In this document: piece after piece, positions 13,601 through 27,675 of the stretch
How the letters are laid out: every line of letters starts with the position of its first letter
Position numbering within the stretch: the first letter of the stretch is position 1
Assembly (NCBI GenBank): GCA_051294375.1
Contig: CM119270.1
Coordinates: 6,875,279 to 6,939,278 of the forward strand
From: Paraspadella gotoi
Lineage: Eukaryota; Chaetognatha
Direction: 5' to 3'
Length of the DNA stretch: 64,000 nucleotides
Notes under the pieces: generated by a model
Told to the model about the DNA's origin: nothing
Database searches by the model: none
What the model saw: the letters and a program-made list of their open reading frames with translations, nothing else
Position numbers and translations under genes: made by a program

Positions 13601-15805
13601 TTTCGTCCTACTTTTGGTGCCCATTTTCTTTTTTTTAATTAATCTTAATTCATTTTTATTTAGTACCTACTTTTCTATTCGTTCTTTCCTTTCTTTCGTC
13701 TTTACCCTATTTATAATAAGTATGTACGCCAGCCTACTTTTAAAAATCCTCTCTCAACCTAAATCTCATTCCACTATTTCTCCGTTCGGCTCCACTATCG
13801 TTTGCTCTCATTGCTCCTCTAAGCTCATACTTCACCTTCCACTTTAAACGCGTAGTGGAGGCGGCGTCTGTCCTCCGCGTCAAAATGCGACGGTCGACGA
13901 GCGCCTGTGCGATGGAAACCCGTTCTCGCCTTAGTAATAGTATTATTATTTATATCTTATTATATTATTTTATTTATTTTATGATCAGTATACTTCTTGT
14001 TATATATATATTTTGGTATACCATTTATATTATATATGCATTCATACTTAATTCATGACTGTAACACGCCACTCCAATCAAATTCACTAATCATCCGCCA
14101 CCTCCAACAAATTTCTATCACCAGCCACTCCATCAAATCTCTAGATCACCAGCACCTCCAACAAATCTTCTAATCACCAGCCACTCCAATTAAATCTCTA
14201 ATCAGCAGCGACCTCCATCAATCACTGATCTCCAGCCCGCTACCGAATCAAATCTCTAATCACCGAGCCACCTCCAATCAAATCTCTAATCACCGCCATC
14301 GATTAACTAATCTCCAGCACCCTCCAATCAAATCACTAATCACCCGCCGCCACTAGCCCTCCGTGATCTCGTGTTGGCATCCGTGGTTCGAGTCGACAAG
14401 TTGACGCGGCGTCATTCCCGATCGAAGCGGCGTTCGCGTTTGGGCCTCTGAAGGAAAAAGATGGGAGGAAAGAAGAGAGGGAGGGAAGGCGAATGGAGCA
14501 AGGAGAAGTAGAGGAGAGGGAGGAAAGGCGGAGGAAGAATACAGGAAATGGGTAATTAAAGGGTGGAAAGGAAAGAAAGCAGTGAGAGGTGCAGAGGGAG
14601 AAAGGGGAGGATAGGAGAAAAGGAGGAGGAAAGGAGCGGAAAGGAGGAAAGAGGAAGGAGGAAAGAAGCGATTAAAAATAGAAGAGATAGAAAAAAAGTT
14701 TAAAAAACGTAGAGAAGATTAAAATGTTTGAGTAGAGAAAAAAAATAAAATGGTTTTCAGAATGGAGGAGGCAATAGCAATAGTCGTTGGCGTCACTCCC
14801 GCAAAGGGATCATTTAGCTAACCTGGTTATATTAAAATTAAATTTCTCAAGACGATGATTCATACAACTTAATAAAATTAGACAATTAATCGGAAGCGAG
14901 AAAAAAAAAAGGAATTAGTTTTTAAAGGCAATTGTGAGAGAGAAAATAATCCCTCGCTTGTGCGTCTTTTTTCAATTGATGCAAATTTATCTAATTCGAT
15001 TCATTTAATTTCTCATTTTTTTTTTCTTCCGCGCTACATTACATTCGGCTAAACAGTAAGTAATTATTATTCTCGATTGGTCGAGGAGGTTGAAATGGAA
15101 AGCTGGAAGAGGTTTTAATTTTTTATTTCTATTAGGGGTAAAATGACAAAATATATGACGTAATAAGACACAATAATAAGCAATAAATAATCTGCGTGAT
15201 TGTACAATAACAAATATCGACAGACAAAAAGTACAAATGACGACGGAAACATGACAACACATACGGCGCAACTTAACAATGTACTTTTCCCTCAGTATGT
15301 ATAACTTTCTTTCATATCCAAAAAACATCTCCCAAATCAAACTCACTCCAACTCATTCCGCACCCACCTCACCCTCACGCCTCACCTGCGGAATAAGCTC
15401 GTCCACCATGCCCACCACCCCGCTCGCGCCGCGTAGTGCAGCGGGCTGCTGATCTTGTCTCCGACGTTCGACGTCGGCGACGTGGTGGAGGAGATGCTGA
15501 AGATGGAGGTGTGGCCGCCTGGGACGGCCTCGTGGAGGGTTTATGCCCGTACCTGGAGAGGAGGGAGTTGGAGAAGAAAGAATGAATGAATGAATGATGA
15601 ATGAATGAATGAATTAATAAGAATGAATGAATTGAATGATGAATGAATTGAATGAATAATGATTGATGAATAATAAAAAATGTACCATTTCGAATAATTA
15701 AAGAATAAAATTACAAACTTCGAGAAATTTATTGGAGTTGCAACTGATCAGGTCACCGACGAACACGAACACGCAAAATCCTCTCTCTCTCTCTTCTCTC
15801 TCTCA

Positions 15806-15839
<34 letters not shown>

Positions 15840-18192
15840 CTTCTCTCCTCTCTCTCATCTCTCTCTCTCTCTTCTCTCTCCCTCTCTCTCTCTCTTCAAC
15901 GTTTTTATATTTATTCGTACGCCAAGTTGTCAATTCTTATTTTGTTAGACTGATAGACTTAGCTCTTCTGTTCCCGCAAAGTTTCTTCTGTTTTTAACTC
16001 TGTTTTGTCTGCCGTTTTCTTACACTCGAAAAAATTTCACCTCTGCTCTGAACTTCCCGTTCGATCGTTGGCTCATGGTACATTCATGTTGCGAAACGAT
16101 TTTGTGATTCGGTTAACTTAAAATATTTTGCTCAGAAGGTATCAGTAAAAGGCCTGCTCTACTCCACTTTTCTGTTCTTCATCGAGAAAAACAAAGCAAA
16201 ACAAACAAATCCAAACAACAAAGAACAACATTCGAAAAACTAACAGAAAATTCAAGCCCCGCCTGCTTATTACGCGTCAAGATCAGCAGCAGTATTCCGC
16301 TGCAAGCAATCACGCATGGCGCAATCCTCGTTCGACCGGAAATAGTCCGGAATCAACTCCTCTTTCCCTCCGTTCAAACCGCGCGGATGTTTCTCCGTTT
16401 CCGTCGAATCTGCGTCTCGCGGGTCGTTCTCGGCGCCAGAGAAAAAACTCGGTCGCATTCCGTCGAAAAACTCGCCTCCACCAAAACTCGCATTGTCGGT
16501 TTCGAAGGAAACTTGAGTGTGGGAATCTAAGTTAAAGATCACACGAAGGTTAAATTGCGGGTATTGGGAGGAAAGGGAGCAAAGGGTGAAAGGCGGGCAT
16601 AGGGCCTAAAGGAGAGAAAAGGGAAAGCGCGCAGAGGGAGGAAAAGGCGGGCAGTAGGGCCAAAAGACGAAAAGAAAGGGAGAGGCGGCAAAGGGGCAAA
16701 AGCGGCATTAGGGCCAAAAGGGTAAAAGAAAGGGGGAGGAAAGCGGGCACAAGGCTGCAAAAGCGGGCATAGGGACAAAAGACGGGAAGAGAGGGAAAGG
16801 CGGGCAAAGGTGCAAAAAAGCGGTTAGGCCAAAAGGAACGGAAGATAAGGGAAAGTCGGAGAGAGAAGAAAAGTGGGCATAGGCTCGGATCCCGGACCAT
16901 TAGCGAGGGGCGTTAATTTCTAAATGATGCAAAACACAATTTCTTTCGAATCAACCAGTCACAAATTACAAAACCTGTTTCTCCTCCCTAAATCAAGGTT
17001 GTCTCCTTTCTACCCTGGCCTTCCCAATTTACCATTCCAACGTTTCTCGCCACCGACTACGCTCTCCGTCGAACTTCCAGCCGCTCCAATTCTTCGAACA
17101 ACGCTGAGAATTTTTTACGTGGGATTTCGACCCAGTCGCAATTCCTTCGAAATCCCCGCCGGAGAGCATCTCGGGCTTCGCGCTCGAAGAGGCTCGGGTG
17201 CGAGGGAGGATCCCAGATGTTGAAACGCGCTCGATTGCCCAAGGGGTCGGGCAGACGAATCGAAGTCTGACGTCGCGTCGTTCGCCCGAAGTTCACGCAT
17301 CGACGGATCGACGAATAGACAAACGATTTTCGAATATCCATGACAGCGAAAGAGGAAAGAAGAAAAGAAGAAGAAAAAGACGAAGGGCGTCAACGATAAC
17401 AAAGCGTTGGGCCAATTCAATCGACTCTTTTGCCGTTGATGGAAAAAGGATTCGGAATCTTATCTCGACACCCTCATCGCAAAAATTGCAGAAGAGACAA
17501 ACGCGACAAAGTTGGCGAGAATTTAAAACTGATCTATAATATTGGTAAACATTATATCTTTAAACTTTCATTCGTACCCTTGGTCCAGTTCCAACAAGTC
17601 ATTTCCCGCTGACCATCGGCGACGATTCGGCGAGTTCGCCTTTGACCGTAATGGAACTTTTAGCAAGCAAGTGCTGGCCGGATCAAAGCTTCATTGTCAA
17701 AGCTCAACAGAGGCCTTCGACCCTTTGACGGGACTTTCTCTTTATCCTCAACTCGTACTTTTTGTGGTCGATCACTCCTTCCATCGTTGTCGCTTAATTA
17801 CGAAGGCATTAAGTTACATCTCTCTCTCTCACTCATAGGACGCCGCAGGCAATACCATTATCTGACTATGTAAAAACTTTGCTGTACATAGACTAAAAGT
17901 ATTATCCATGGAAAATCATCATTTTGATGATGCTTATCAATCATATTGATTCTAAACTATTATTTATACAACATTTCGCCCCAATAAAAAACGTTGGATG
18001 GCATTACTTGCAAAGGGAAAAAATTTAAATAATTGTGTAATTGTAAATGGAAAGATTTCATGAAGAATGCCTGATTCTTAGATTAAATTGTAAAGAGAAA
18101 GTCAGCTTTTTATGACCTATTGTTATTATTTCCCTAAAGCCCATTGAATAAATTCCAATTCAAATTCAAAAATTCAAAATCACTCTCTTCTC

Positions 18193-18225
<33 letters not shown>

Positions 18226-19889
18226 CTCTCTCTAGTCTATCTTGTTGTCATTAGTTATCCGGAGAGTTATCCGATTCAGCATCCCTTTTCTCACCAGCAA
18301 TGTCGCGATTGAGAAATCTCCGAAATTAAAAATTACCGCCCGGCCGGAACAGAGAGGCGCTATCCCGCACGGCAAGGGACACGACGCCGCCGGAGCTTCA
18401 CTCGCACGATGTGGGACCGGGACGCATTCGCGGAACGAACGCGACGGGAAGTCAGAAGCACGACCGCCACTCGCACATCACTACGGGATTATGAAGCGGA
18501 CATGCTCGGTCCACCGATAGGATGGAAACGCGAACGACGACGCGACGGCGACGTTGGCTACGGGCGACGCGATGAGCCCGGCGTTCTTGGACGAAGGGCT
18601 CCGTCCACTTCCTTCGATCCTCATCGGTCGAGGCGATCCGCTGGTCCATCTCTTGCAACACAGCAAGGGCGCTGCTTTTCCGGTCGGGGATCGCGAACAG
18701 TTTGAGCAGTTCCTCCCGCGGCGCCGAAGAATTGTGGAGATCGAGAAGGCGACTTGGGCTCTCGTCGAGGGCGGCGTGGTGTGGGACAGGAACTGAACCG
18801 CGGAATTTAAAACGTTTGAAAAAAAAAATGGCTTATTTATATTTAAAAGTATAAACATTTTTTTCTTTTAGATTCTTTTCTATTTTGTTTTGTATTCGTC
18901 TCATATCTCCTAATTTTGTTTATTGTATGTATTTGTTATTTGTATTCGTATTTTTTACCTTTATTTATCTTCGATTCTTTCACGGACTCGCGAGTGGTCA
19001 GTTTCTCATCCCATCTTTCTCTGATTGGCTGAATTTTCCCGCGTCCTCCCCCGCCTCCTTAAAAAAAAGTTCGGCAATCACTCTGACGACGAATCGATGC
19101 CGCGCCGCCGGCGCCGACGTCCCCGCACCCGAGAAGCGACGCATCCTCCACGAGATGATGGACGTCAAATCATCTCCAAACATATCCCCGGATACGAATG
19201 CTGCTGGGTATTCGCGGATGGCGCCGGGGGCGCGCGAAGTTGGAAATAATCAGAAGAAGTTTGTGATAATGGAGATAAGGCAGTAAAAGCGACAAATGTC
19301 AATATCCAGTGGCGCATATAAAATAACGTATCCACGTTCTTCCTTATGCCTTCCTTGCCTTGCTGGTGGTCGTTACTCCGAAGTACCGTTTTCTGCATTG
19401 GTCATTAGTCAATGAAACCTACCTAGTAGGGGGTAAGGGCCATATTCTTCCGACATACCGGTACAGCTGCTACAACTTAAACAAAGGCACGGCGAGAGAA
19501 ATATGTTTGTGTCAGAACCGGTTTCAATTTTTGAAATAAAAAAAAACCGGTTTGATTTTCAATTTCTTCTTGGTGTAAGAAGGAAGTCATTCAGGCATTA
19601 CAATGCGTAATCTTTGATGTATTAGAGATACATCCGGAGAAATTACATTATAGTATTATATTATAATTAAAACGGAATATTAAAATGGCGAGTAGGAATG
19701 CATCAAATGTTTAAAGTGAATACAGTTTTCGGAATCGGCTGGGAGCTCAGCCTTCTGAATTTTGTACTACCATTTTGGCCCCTATTTTGAAGTTTGAATT
19801 GAATTACCCTTTTTCTTAAAAAATTCAAAAACAAAATCCATCTACAATGAATTAACACTATAACTTTGCCAAAAAACAGGAAAAATAAA

Positions 19890-21478
19890 CTAAATATGGA
19901 AATTTGGTGGTTGTAAGATTCAAGCAGCTTTAACCTTTTGGTTATTTCATCGCCTGCCTTCTACATTGATTACACTCGTCGTCTTCACACGATTTCGCGC
20001 GACAAATCTCGATCTGTCATCGTCATTGAAATGGCCCGACGGTAGGGAGACCGCCTCGAAAGCTTGAACGATGGCTGAATTCAAGCAACGAAATGGCGCC
20101 ACCTTGTTCTCCGTGACATTTTTCGTCAAGAGGCAACGGCCGCTGAAGAGAAGCGTGCTGGCGCATTGAACAACATCGCCGGCCGACCATCCCAAGTGTT
20201 GAGAATGCAAATTAAGCGAAGCTCGGAGGATCTTGTATTTCGAAGAAATGGAATCCTTCGTCCAAATGTGAAATCATGGAGGACTAGACGATTTGAGAAG
20301 TTGTTGTCGGAAACTGACCCCCACGAAAGCCTTCAATTCATCAGTCGGCCCATTGTGGAGAGTCAAGATGCTTCGAGCGGTGGAACGGACAAGAGCAGAA
20401 CCACGCCATTGATCTGACTTTTATCACGCGATCGTCGATGGAATTTCCGCCGTGAATATCGGCGATCGACTCATGGACGAAATTGCAGCGAAGAGAATCT
20501 GTTCCGGATGCGAGGACGCCATTGCCGGAAAGTTGCCGCCGTCGTATGTTTCGTTTCTCGGGCGAAAGCTTAACGGGACATTTCTCGGCTCTGGAAAATA
20601 ATTATATACTTGACTTCGAAATTGTTTCAATTATAACTTTTTTTCCGAAAGAAAAGCCTTGTTCTTTCGTCGCTCGAGCAGCTTCGCCGAAACGAGTTGC
20701 GATCGAAGATCCGCCGTCCGACAGACAAGCTTTATTCCCTAAAATGTGAACAAGGACGATTTCGACAAAGCTCCTTGGTCAATTGCCGTCGACATAACAT
20801 GCAAACTGCAAGAGCGTTGCAAGCCCGTAGTGAGCCTGGCTTCAAGTATGAGACTCTTAGCACGCCTCAAAGTCGAAGGATCGAGCTACCCGACCTGTGA
20901 ACATTCAAAGTAGACCCGATCCGGCGCGCCAGATTGTCGAGCCAAACTACCCTCATCGGTGATCGGATGTTTAATAAACCGGCGCCATGATGAGGAGAAA
21001 CGTGGAATCCGACACCGAGAGACTGAGAGAAAATTGGACTCTCGCCAAATCTATGAGCGACGAAAGATTCCGGAAAAAAAAGCAAGAAACGCCGTTGGAA
21101 TTTTTCCTTAAAAAAGATTGGAGTTTATTTTCGCATCTTGCCTGGCTTTCTTGGTTGGAAAATATCCAACGCATCAACGAACGAAACCTTCCTTCGCGAT
21201 CTATCAACTTGGATTTCGTCATCAGCAACTTTGGCAAGTTTCTCGACCGCGAAGACGAACGCGCCTTCGACATCTTCGCGGCGTATTCCGCCCACAACGC
21301 AACCTTCAGCGAGGTGTGCTTTTTGCACATGAATTCTTTCCCTGCGCGGATCAACTGTTTTGGACGATTAATTTTTCGGAGGTCGTGATTTCGGTCGAAG
21401 AAGGGAGAGTTAACGCTCGATCTTGGAGGAGCGTTTTGAGAGACGTTGTTGAATGGGAGGGATCTAAAAAGACGTGAA
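19890..21478 (+). pseudogene. Frame-broken copy of the acyltransferase gene (likely sequence error)
   Basis: This is the counterpart of the intact gene at 39975-41531, aligned along its whole length but interrupted by many single-base indels. The longest surviving in-frame pieces are about 60-130 codons. The HHxxxDG region near 20430-20450 is shifted out of frame. Because the changes are almost all one-base indels inside a block that begins at a 25-N gap, I interpret it as an unpolished copy of the same gene rather than a true pseudogene. A genuine decayed tandem paralogue remains possible. Confidence 0.6.
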
Positions 21479-22120
21479 AATGACTGGAATGAAAACTTTG
21501 CTTTTTACTTAAATGAAAAACAAAGTTTAATATAATCAAAACTGCTTAAGTTTTTTTAATTTATAGTATTAATAGTTTATAGATTTCACACCTTGGCTTC
21601 TCTTGTTTTTTATGGGAATGATTATTTAAACGAATAAAAATTTTCTCTTTTTTTTTTATATTTTAAACGGGTTTGCTCTATATTTTAGTTATTATCAACG
21701 ATTAAAATATAAAAATAAGGTTAGGGACCCAATAAAAAAACCTTCTTAATTGCAAACTATATTGTATGACCTTTTTTAGTCTTTCTGACAAAATGTCGTT
21801 CGCTATTAATACAATGACAACCAGCCCGTCCTCAAGCATTCCCGCATGGAAACTTGCTTTCATTTTTCAAACCCCTCCGCCACAACGGACAAACTCGAGA
21901 CAACACATTTCCCTTCGTCTGGTAGTGAAGAAGCGCGTGACCGGAGTGCCATGCTGCCTCAAGGGCCATGGAGACATATCCGGAGGTCGTCGCCACCGGC
22001 GGGCACAAGAAGTGACCGCCTGGGAAGTTTATGATTTTAAAGGAGTGCTTTCATGACAAAAAAGAAGTACAATGTCAGTACTTCGTTCGAGATTTTCAAA
22101 TATTTCGGATAACATTTGAT

Positions 22121-22247
22121 CTCTCGTCTGCGAAGATGGCGACGATGACGACGACGATGACGACGGCGCTTTCGACATTAATGTGGATCGTCAGCTTAAT
22201 GACCGGAAGTAGCAAGATTAAAAAGATTATCTCAAAAGGTTCGATGC

Positions 22248-22281
<34 letters not shown>

Positions 22282-22767
22282 CATGATGATGATGATGATG
22301 ACGATGATGAAGATGATGATGACGATGATGCTGATTATAATGAAGATGAAGATGAAAATAAAGATAATGATGCCGACGACAATGATGATGATGATGATGA
22401 TAATGATGATGCTGATGATGATGATGATGATTATAATACAGATTAAAATAATGATAATAACTATCGCAACAAAAACGACGAGAAGGATCGAATCTTCGAT
22501 ACAGAAGAAAACGACCACAACAACAACAACAACAACTACCACTCCGACGACAATAGCAAAAAAAAAACCAACCTGGCCTTCCCCCCCCCCATTTCCTTAC
22601 AAATGTGTCCTTTTTCCTCCACAAACATCAAAGGAGAAAAACATTTATTCGAACGTAAAGAAAATTAAGATAAACGGTTTTCTCTTCTCTGACAAGAAAA
22701 GGAAAGGAAAGGAGAGGGGAAAACTGGAAGAAAGGATTAGGGGGGAAAAGGGTAAAGATTGGAAAAG

Positions 22768-22838
<71 letters not shown>

Positions 22839-23679
22839 GAACCGACAGTCGCATGAACACAATTAACCATAGAGGTAATCCAAAATATAAACTTTATGAA
22901 ATTGGTACAACTGTAAAACCAATATAAAAATTATCCATTCATTTAATAAATAAGCTATCTTGCCCCTGACTTTGGACAGGCTTTGGTGGTTTAAGGCCTC
23001 CATCACTCCTACAAGATAATAACATAGCAGGTCCCTCTCTCACAGTCTTGTTTATTCACTCCCAGAGTACCTGGCTTCCCAATCCCTATATTTTTTACAG
23101 TATTCGTGGCGGTCATTGTCCAGGCTGACTCCATTCCCCCAGTCCTGACCCGTTGGATCATTGAGTAAAGCCTTCAGCTCATGACCACTCGGCCTTTGGG
23201 CAGGGTTAGGACGGCCGTAAACCTCCTTGGGGGCGTGGCAACCCCCCCGTGACCCGTTCCATGGCGGATAGATCTGGTTAATCATGTTACTTTTGTCATT
23301 TTTAGATCCCTTACCGCCTTATACATCATTGTAACATTTTTTCTATCGTAGAGTGGTTACATCGACACGTTTGGTGAAATAAAATTTCGGAAGGAGTCGA
23401 AGCAGCAAAGATTCATCGTGAGCAAAGAAACAACAAAATAAACAAAAACGCAAAAAGTATAAAAATAACTAAATAAATAAATGAAAGGAAAAACATGGAG
23501 GGAGAAAAATTCTTGCGTGAAATAAATGAAACTGAAAAAAAAAGGAAAGTTAAGTTTGAAGTGAAGAGGAAAGGAAAGGATCGAGATGCCAGAACTTCAA
23601 TCAAAGCGACAGATCGAGAAAGAGTGGCATCTGGCGATATCTCTCTCTTTCTCTCTCTCTCTCTCTCTTTCTCTCTTTC
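22121..23679. repeat. Clean contig with (GAT)n and (GA)n arrays and a conserved non-coding block
   Basis: The noisy block joins clean sequence at about 22122. A long, nearly regular GAT array with GAC/AAT interruptions occupies about 22246-22436, and a (GA)n array about 22768-22837. The 298-codon open frame here is only the translation of these repeats. From 22860 to 23340 there is non-repetitive sequence with one uninterrupted minus-strand frame (23052-23285, 77 codons; begins MINQIYPPWNGSRGG, contains CHAPKEVYGRPNPAQRP). It looks like the 3' part of a mobile element or a short exon, but I do not recognise it. Confidence 0.55.
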
Positions 23680-23908
23680 NNNNNNNNNNNNNNNNNNNNN
23701 NNNNNNNNNNNNNNNNNNNNNNNNNNNNNNNNNNNNNNNNNNNNNNNNNNNNNNNNNNNNNNNNNNNNNNNNNNNNNNNNNNNNNNNNNNNNNNNNNNNN
23801 NNNNNNNNNNNNNNNNNNNNNNNNNNNNNNNNNNNNNNNNNNNNNNNNNNNNNNNNNNNNNNNNNNNNNNNNNNNNNNNNNNNNNNNNNNNNNNNNNNNN
23901 NNNNNNNN
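23680..23908. other. Assembly gap (229 N) within a (CT)n repeat
   Basis: The gap is flanked on both sides by CT-rich simple sequence, so the missing bases are probably more of the same repeat. The noisy copies at 7357-7604 and 27465-27712 cover the same place with interrupted CT sequence. Confidence 0.9.
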
Positions 23909-24049
23909 CTCTCTCTCTCTCCCTCTCCGAGCTAATCACAGAGAAAAGTAGAAAAGTTGGAAAGAAAAATGTCAGAGTCAACGAATCGAGAAGACGAGAG
24001 AGAGGAGGAAGATTGATCGGCGACGGGGGACGAGAGGGGAGGAAAGGGA

Positions 24050-24074
24050 NNNNNNNNNNNNNNNNNNNNNNNNN
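24050..24074. other. Assembly gap (25 N)
   Basis: Second junction of the same kind as at 3985. The sequence after it (CGTTGCCATACC at 24075) is the very base at which the noisy block at 4010 starts. Confidence 0.95.
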
Positions 24075-25639
24075 CGTTGCCATACCAACGACCGGCGCCC
24101 GAGTGAAGGCTGCTCGCGCCACTCCATCGCGCCGAGTGGAACCGGCGCCCGAAAGAAATGATTGTATAAAAATAGCCTGGCGCCGTCGAGACTTAGTTTT
24201 CATTCGAGATTCGCATCTTCATCCGAGAAATTGTCGGAAAGAAGAGAAGAAGAAGAAGAAGGAGATGAAAGAAGATGATAAGGAGAGGATAAGAGAAAGA
24301 CGGGAAGAAGGAGAGAAAAAGAAAAAGGAAAAACTTGATTGCTTTTTTAGACGAACAACATTTAGATTTGACTCATGCATGAATAAAAACCGAAGTTGCC
24401 ATCTCGAGTCTCACGCCGACGTCATTTCTCTGAGAGGACGATGACCTTAGTTCAACTTTTTTTTTAAACTTTTTTTTAACTCAATACGTTTTTTTTAACT
24501 CTGTCTCTATTGTCAACTGTTATTATTGGTTTTATAACTCGAACATTTTATTTTCACTTATTTCACTGATTGTTCGTTCCTGTGCAACTTTACTTCACCA
24601 GCAACCGTTCCTAACACTAAAAATTAATAACTTTCCCTCGTAGAAGGACGAAAATAGTAAGGCCGTGACCGTTGTGGATTGACCGGCTCTCTCTCTCTCT
24701 TTTTACTGTTGGTTCTTGAATTGAATTTGACTTTGTCATCTTCATCATTTTCGTCGTAAAGTATTGTGGAGCCTCGGTCGTCGTACGTCGTTCGTCGTCG
24801 AGATCGTTTCGTGTCGATTGTCGGGTGCGTCTCTTCAGCCATTTTAATGCCTTCGCACTGTTACAACGAAAATTCAAATCAGAATAGCCTAACGACGACG
24901 CCGAACCGATGTGAAAGACGTTGCCAATTATTAAAAGGGGAAGAATGACTCTTCTCTTTTCTCTTCTCTCTTCTCTTTTTTTTTCTTCTTCTCTCTCCTT
25001 TCTTTCTTTCCCTTTTCTTCTTTTTCTTTCCTTCTCTCTCTCTCTCTCTCTTCTCTTTTTCTTTTCTAAAATTTTTACGAGCTCATTTTCTCATAAATAC
25101 GAAATCTAAAGGTCACGAAAGCTTGATTTGAAGACATTTATTTTAATTTAGTCCAACTAATTAAGTCAATAAATAAAATTAAATTATCAATACGAGCAGC
25201 AATCATTGATTCTCAGTGGCTGGCACGTTTAAAAAAAAAAAAACAATCAATCAAACGAAAACGAAACAAAAGGAAACAAAAGGAGCAACGTTCCCTTCTT
25301 CAATAAAAACACGAAATTCTCGAGCATCAGGCCGGGGGGAGAGACTTGAAAATCCGGTTGTCGCCTCCCTGGCCTTCGCACCGGACCGAAGAACCCCCGG
25401 CGCCCAAAAGACGCCGGATGGCGGCGCGGAGAGCGAGAGAAGCGACGCCGGCGTACGAGGAGGCGGCGAGAAGGACGCGGCGGATTGCGCGTTGGGTCGG
25501 GCGGCGCTGGAGGGTTGGAAGGGGGGGAGGAGGGCGTTGAGATAGGAAGGGAAGAAATAAGGTCAAATTTATGAAAAGTCTTAACATGCTTTTCTCTTTC
25601 TTTCTCTTTCTCTCTCTCCTCTCTCTCTCTCTCTCTCTG

Positions 25640-25671
<32 letters not shown>

Positions 25672-27524
25672 AGCAGTTATGCTTACTTTTCAACAAAAAA
25701 ATTATTTCTGTAAGATCTTGCTATTGAATAGGACAACCGAACATTTTTTACTATACATAGTAAACAATAATCTAGTATTTTCATAAAAATAACTCGTTAC
25801 ACAACCGTATTTAGGCCTTGTTGCCAACCAACGGACAGAGAGAACAGAAACGCAACAGATTAAGTCGTCCCGAATGAAAGGAAAACTGGCTTGACGTCCA
25901 CAATCGTGATTGGACAGAAAAAGGAAACGACGACGAAGGATGGCGACGACGTGACGAAACATACGACGACGAAGATGCCGACGACGAAGTGGCGACGACG
26001 AAGATGGCGACGGATGGACGACGACATGACCGAGCCGGCGCCCGGTCAACATTAATGTGGATCGCAAGTTAATGCCGGAAGTAGCAAGATAAAAGATTAT
26101 CTCAAAAGGTTCGATGCTGAGATGATGATGATGATGATGATGATGATGATCATGATGATGATGATGATGACGATGATGAAGATGATGTACGATGATGCCT
26201 GATTATAATGAAGATGAAGATGAAAATAAGATAATGATGCCGACGACATTGATGATGATGATGATGATAATATGATGCTGATGATGATGATGATGTGATT
26301 ATAATACAGATTAAAAATAATGATAATAACTATCGCAACAAAAACGACGAGGAGGATCGAATCTTCCGATACAGAGAAAGCCACAACAACAACAACAACA
26401 ACTACCACTCCGACCGACAATAGCAAAAAAAACCAACTGGCCTTCCCCCCCCCATTTCCTTACAAATGTGTCCTTTTTCCGCCACAAAATCAAAGAAAAC
26501 ATTTATTGAACGTAAAGAAAATTAAGAATAACGGTTTTCTTCTTTCTCTGACAAGAAAAGGAAAAGGAAAGAGAGGGAGAAAACTGAAGAAGGATTAGGT
26601 GTGGAAAGGGGTTAAAGATGGAAAAGAAAAGAGAGAGAGAGAGAGACGAGAGAGAGAGAGGAGAATGAGAGAAGGAGATAGAGACGAACAGACAGTCGCG
26701 AACACAATTAACCATAGAGGTAATCCAAAATATAACTTTATGAAATTGGTACAACTGTAAACCAGAATTAAAAATTATTCATTCATTAATAAATAAGCTA
26801 TCTTGCCCCTGACTTTGGACAGGCTTTTGTGGTTTAAGGCCTCCATCACTCCTACAGAATAATAACATGCAGGTTCCCTCTCTCACGCTTGTTTATTCAT
26901 CCCAGAGTCCTGCTTCCCAATCCTATATTTTTACAGTATTCGTGGCGGTCATTGTCCGGCTGACTCATTCCCCCAAGTCCTGACCCGTTGGATCATTGAG
27001 TAAAAGCCTTCAGCTCATGACCCTCGGCTTTGGCAGGGTTAGGACGGCCGGTAAACCTCGCTTGGGGGCGTGGCAACCCCCCCCGTTGACCCGTTCCATG
27101 GCGGATAGATCTGGTTCATCATGTTACTTTTTGTATTTTTAGATGCCCTTACCGCCTTATACATATTGTAACATTTTTTCTATCGTAGAGTGGTTACATC
27201 GACACGTTTGGGTGAAATAAAATTTCGGAGGAGTCGAAGCAGCAAGATCATCGTGAGCAAAGAACAACAAATAAACAAAAACGCAAAAGTATAAAAATAA
27301 CTAAATAATAATGAAGGAAAATGGAGGGAGAAAAATTCTTGCGTGAAATAAATGAAACCTGAAAAAAAAAAGGAAAAGTTAGTTTGAAGTGTAAAGAAAA
27401 GGAAGGATCGAGATCCAGAACTAATCAAAGCGACAGATCGAGAAGAGTGGCATTCTGGCCGATATCTCTCTCTTTCTCGTCTCTCGTCTCTCTCTTTCTC
27501 TCTTCCTTTCTCTCTTTCTCTCTT

Positions 27525-27560
<36 letters not shown>

Positions 27561-27643
27561 TCCCTATCCCTTCCTTTATTTCCTCTACATTTTTTTCTCT
27601 ATCTCACTCTCCCACCGATACTCTCTTCTCTCTCCTCTCTTCT

Positions 27644-27675
<32 letters not shown>

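Larger units (their letters stand above)
4010..22120. repeat. Noisy duplicate of the 2.7-42.1 kb locus (probable over-filled gap)
   Basis: The block reproduces, in order, the clean segments 2668-3984, 22122-24049 and 28073-~42120. Differences are dominated by one-base insertions and deletions, and all reading frames that are intact in the clean copy are broken here. Degraded counterparts can be followed for the ankyrin exons (about 11.46-11.56, 11.87-12.0, 12.25-12.4, 13.41-13.55, 13.81-13.92, 14.34-14.46 and 15.38-15.55 kb), the unknown plus-strand gene (16.3-16.56 and 17.0-17.54 kb) and the acyltransferase (19.9-21.5 kb). Real old duplicates carry more substitutions than indels; this pattern is that of raw long-read sequence. 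No separate gene should be annotated in the block unless read depth shows it is real. Confidence 0.8.

Noticed and set aside
22031-22927. 298-codon plus-strand open frame rich in Met, Lys, Thr and Arg/Glu
   Set aside because: It is the translation of the (GAT)n, (CAA)n and (GA)n arrays; the same repeats give Ile/Val or His frames on the other strand.
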